Below, piece by piece: positions 5,553 to 6,889 of a stretch of DNA of 6,889 nt. The notes under the pieces were generated by a model. It saw only the letters and a program-made list of their open reading frames with translations. It did no database searches and was not told the DNA's origin. The translations under genes and the position numbers were made by a program. The DNA lies in the NCBI GenBank assembly GCA_026990615.1, contig JALXDB010000168.1:1-6889 (forward strand), read 5' to 3'. How positions within the stretch are numbered: position 1 is the first letter of the stretch; each line of letters begins with the position of its first letter. The DNA comes from Spirochaetota bacterium. Its GTDB lineage: Bacteria > Spirochaetota > B62-G9.

Positions 5553-6875
5553 GTGGAAAAACTATTTAAGTTAAAAGAGCATGGAACAACTGTCGGTAGA
5601 GAGATACTGGCCGGGCTGGCAACCTTTCTTGCAATGGCCTACATCATTGTTGTCAACCCTTCTATACTCTCCAAAACAGGGATGTCCTTTGCAGGGGTTT
5701 TATTTGCAACAGTTCTCGTGAGTTCCTTTAGTTCTATTGCCATGGGTTTGTATGCGAATCTCCCATTTGCGCTGGCGCCGGGAATGGGCATCAATGCTTT
5801 TTTTACATTTACGATGGTTTTAGGCATGAAAGTACCATGGGAAACAGCTCTGGGCGCTGTATTTATCTCCGGAGTTATATTCCTCATTCTATCAATCTTT
5901 AAAGTCCGAATCACCATAGTTAAAGCGGTTCCAAGCTCAATAAGATACGCCATAGCTGCGGGTATAGGGTTGTTCTTGACACTCATAGGATTCGAAGAAG
6001 TGGGATTTATAGTTCATAATCCGGCAACAATAGTGGGTTTTGGTGGATTAACCCTGAAAGTTATTCTCTTTCTTGTTGGACTGTTTATTACATCCATTCT
6101 CGTTATAAAAAAGGTCAGAGGGGACCTTGTTATTGGTATTATAACAACCTCAGTAATCGCTCTGATTGTAAGTCTGATTGGTACATCAACTGGTGCCCTT
6201 AAAGAGGCCATCGTTACGCCTCCCAAAGCGATATTTGCACTTCCATCTCTAGACACATTTTTTAAACTCGATATAATCGGAGCACTTAAATTCGGTATGA
6301 TAGGCCCAATATTCGCATTACTGTTCACAGATATGTTTGACAGTATTTCAACCTTCCTGGGAGTGGCCCAGGTTGCGGGCCTTATAGACAAAGACGGCCA
6401 GCCGGTTAACGTGGGAAAAGCCCTTCTGGTTGATGCTGCCTCTACCACAATCTCAGGACTATTCGGAACATCCTCGGGCACAACTTATATTGAGAGTGCA
6501 GCGGGAGTTGAAGAAGGTGGAAGGACAGGCCTTACGGCTGTTGTAACAGGTCTTTTATTTCTACCTTTCATGTTCCTCAGTCCAGTACTGTCCTTTATTC
6601 CATCTGTTGCAACGGCTCCCGTTCTGGTCATTGTAGGTGTTTTTATGATGAAGCCCGTTACCGACCTTGACTGGAAAAAGATGGATGAAGCCATCCCGGC
6701 TTTTTTAGCCCTCATACTTGTACCCCTGACATACAGCATAACCCAGGGTATCATATGGGGCTTCCTATCATACACGATAATAAAGGTGCTCACCGGCAAG
6801 GCAAGAGAGATACACTGGATGTTGTACATAATAGATGCCTTTGCAATTCTTTCATTGATACTCCCTATGCTTTAA
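5553..6875 (+). CDS. AzgA-type NCS2 family purine permease
   Basis: The 440-residue inner-membrane protein is a hydrophobic multi-span transporter of the AzgA-like branch of the NCS2 (nucleobase:cation symporter-2) family. Characterised members take up adenine, guanine or hypoxanthine by proton symport. The start reads MEKLFKLKEHGTTVGREILAG, apart from its last residue a normal AzgA N-terminus, and continues to TFLAMAYIIVVNP (24-36). Diagnostic blocks are NLPFALAPGMGINAFF (69-84), TDMFDSISTFLGVA (259-272) and GTSSGTTYIESAAGV (305-319) followed by EEGGRTGLTA. These contain the substrate and proton residues of the family (Glu/Asp in the TDMFD and SAAGVEEGGR helices). Length is typical and there is no frameshift. 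Start codon GTG is chosen because AGGAGG sits 5 bases upstream; a GTG six bases earlier overlaps that site. The gene has its own promoter and stands alone. Exact purine specificity cannot be read. Confidence 0.92.
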   Translation: MEKLFKLKEHGTTVGREILAGLATFLAMAYIIVVNPSILSKTGMSFAGVLFATVLVSSFSSIAMGLYANLPFALAPGMGINAFFTFTMVLGMKVPWETALGAVFISGVIFLILSIFKVRITIVKAVPSSIRYAIAAGIGLFLTLIGFEEVGFIVHNPATIVGFGGLTLKVILFLVGLFITSILVIKKVRGDLVIGIITTSVIALIVSLIGTSTGALKEAIVTPPKAIFALPSLDTFFKLDIIGALKFGMIGPIFALLFTDMFDSISTFLGVAQVAGLIDKDGQPVNVGKALLVDAASTTISGLFGTSSGTTYIESAAGVEEGGRTGLTAVVTGLLFLPFMFLSPVLSFIPSVATAPVLVIVGVFMMKPVTDLDWKKMDEAIPAFLALILVPLTYSITQGIIWGFLSYTIIKVLTGKAREIHWMLYIIDAFAILSLILPML

Positions 6876-6889
6876 TATTGATTTAACAT

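Noticed and set aside
6014..6829. Minus-strand open frames of 155 and 114 codons within the permease gene
   Set aside because: They lie opposite the conserved NCS2 motifs and read as low-information complements of the real gene.

Overview
The window looks like ordinary housekeeping and transport DNA from an AT-rich bacterium. The MEP isoprenoid protein, AGGAGG-type ribosome binding sites and sigma-70-like promoters point to Bacteria. I cannot name a phylum from the sequence. Coding density is high, there are no mobile elements, tRNA or rRNA genes or CRISPR arrays, and the gene gaps are clearly more AT-rich than the genes.

Layout from left to right. (1) Positions 1-126 are the last 41 codons of a plus-strand gene of uncertain identity, possibly the C-terminal TOBE-like end of an ABC transporter ATPase. 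(2) Positions 127-488 are a 362-base AT-rich gap with a cluster of TTTCAGG words and a 19-base imperfect direct repeat. (3) Positions 489-1568, minus strand, encode a protein with an intact IspG/GcpE iron-sulfur domain on a strongly divergent N-terminal half. (4) A divergent promoter region follows (1569-1699). (5) A plus-strand pair comes next: an ACR3/bile-acid-symporter-like membrane protein (1700-2674) and, 7 bases later, a YgjP-like zinc metallopeptidase (2682-3374). (6) nadE, a glutamine-dependent NAD+ synthetase, lies at 3527-5173 behind its own extended -10 promoter. (7) A 373-base AT-rich gap carries a well-formed promoter at its right end. (8) An AzgA/NCS2-type purine permease occupies 5553-6875.

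The genes do not form one pathway: isoprenoid synthesis, membrane transport, proteolysis, NAD synthesis and purine uptake sit side by side, mostly under separate promoters. Only the transporter and peptidase pair looks co-transcribed.

The most unusual object is the IspG-like protein. Its C-terminal third keeps all cluster ligands and the catalytic Glu. The N-terminal 240 residues lack every recognisable substrate-binding motif of the bacterial IspG TIM barrel. They look more like the degenerate A* barrel of the large plant/chlamydial/Bacteroidetes GcpE. It may be one half of a split large-type enzyme or a repurposed paralog. This is inference and needs a genome-wide check for a partner.
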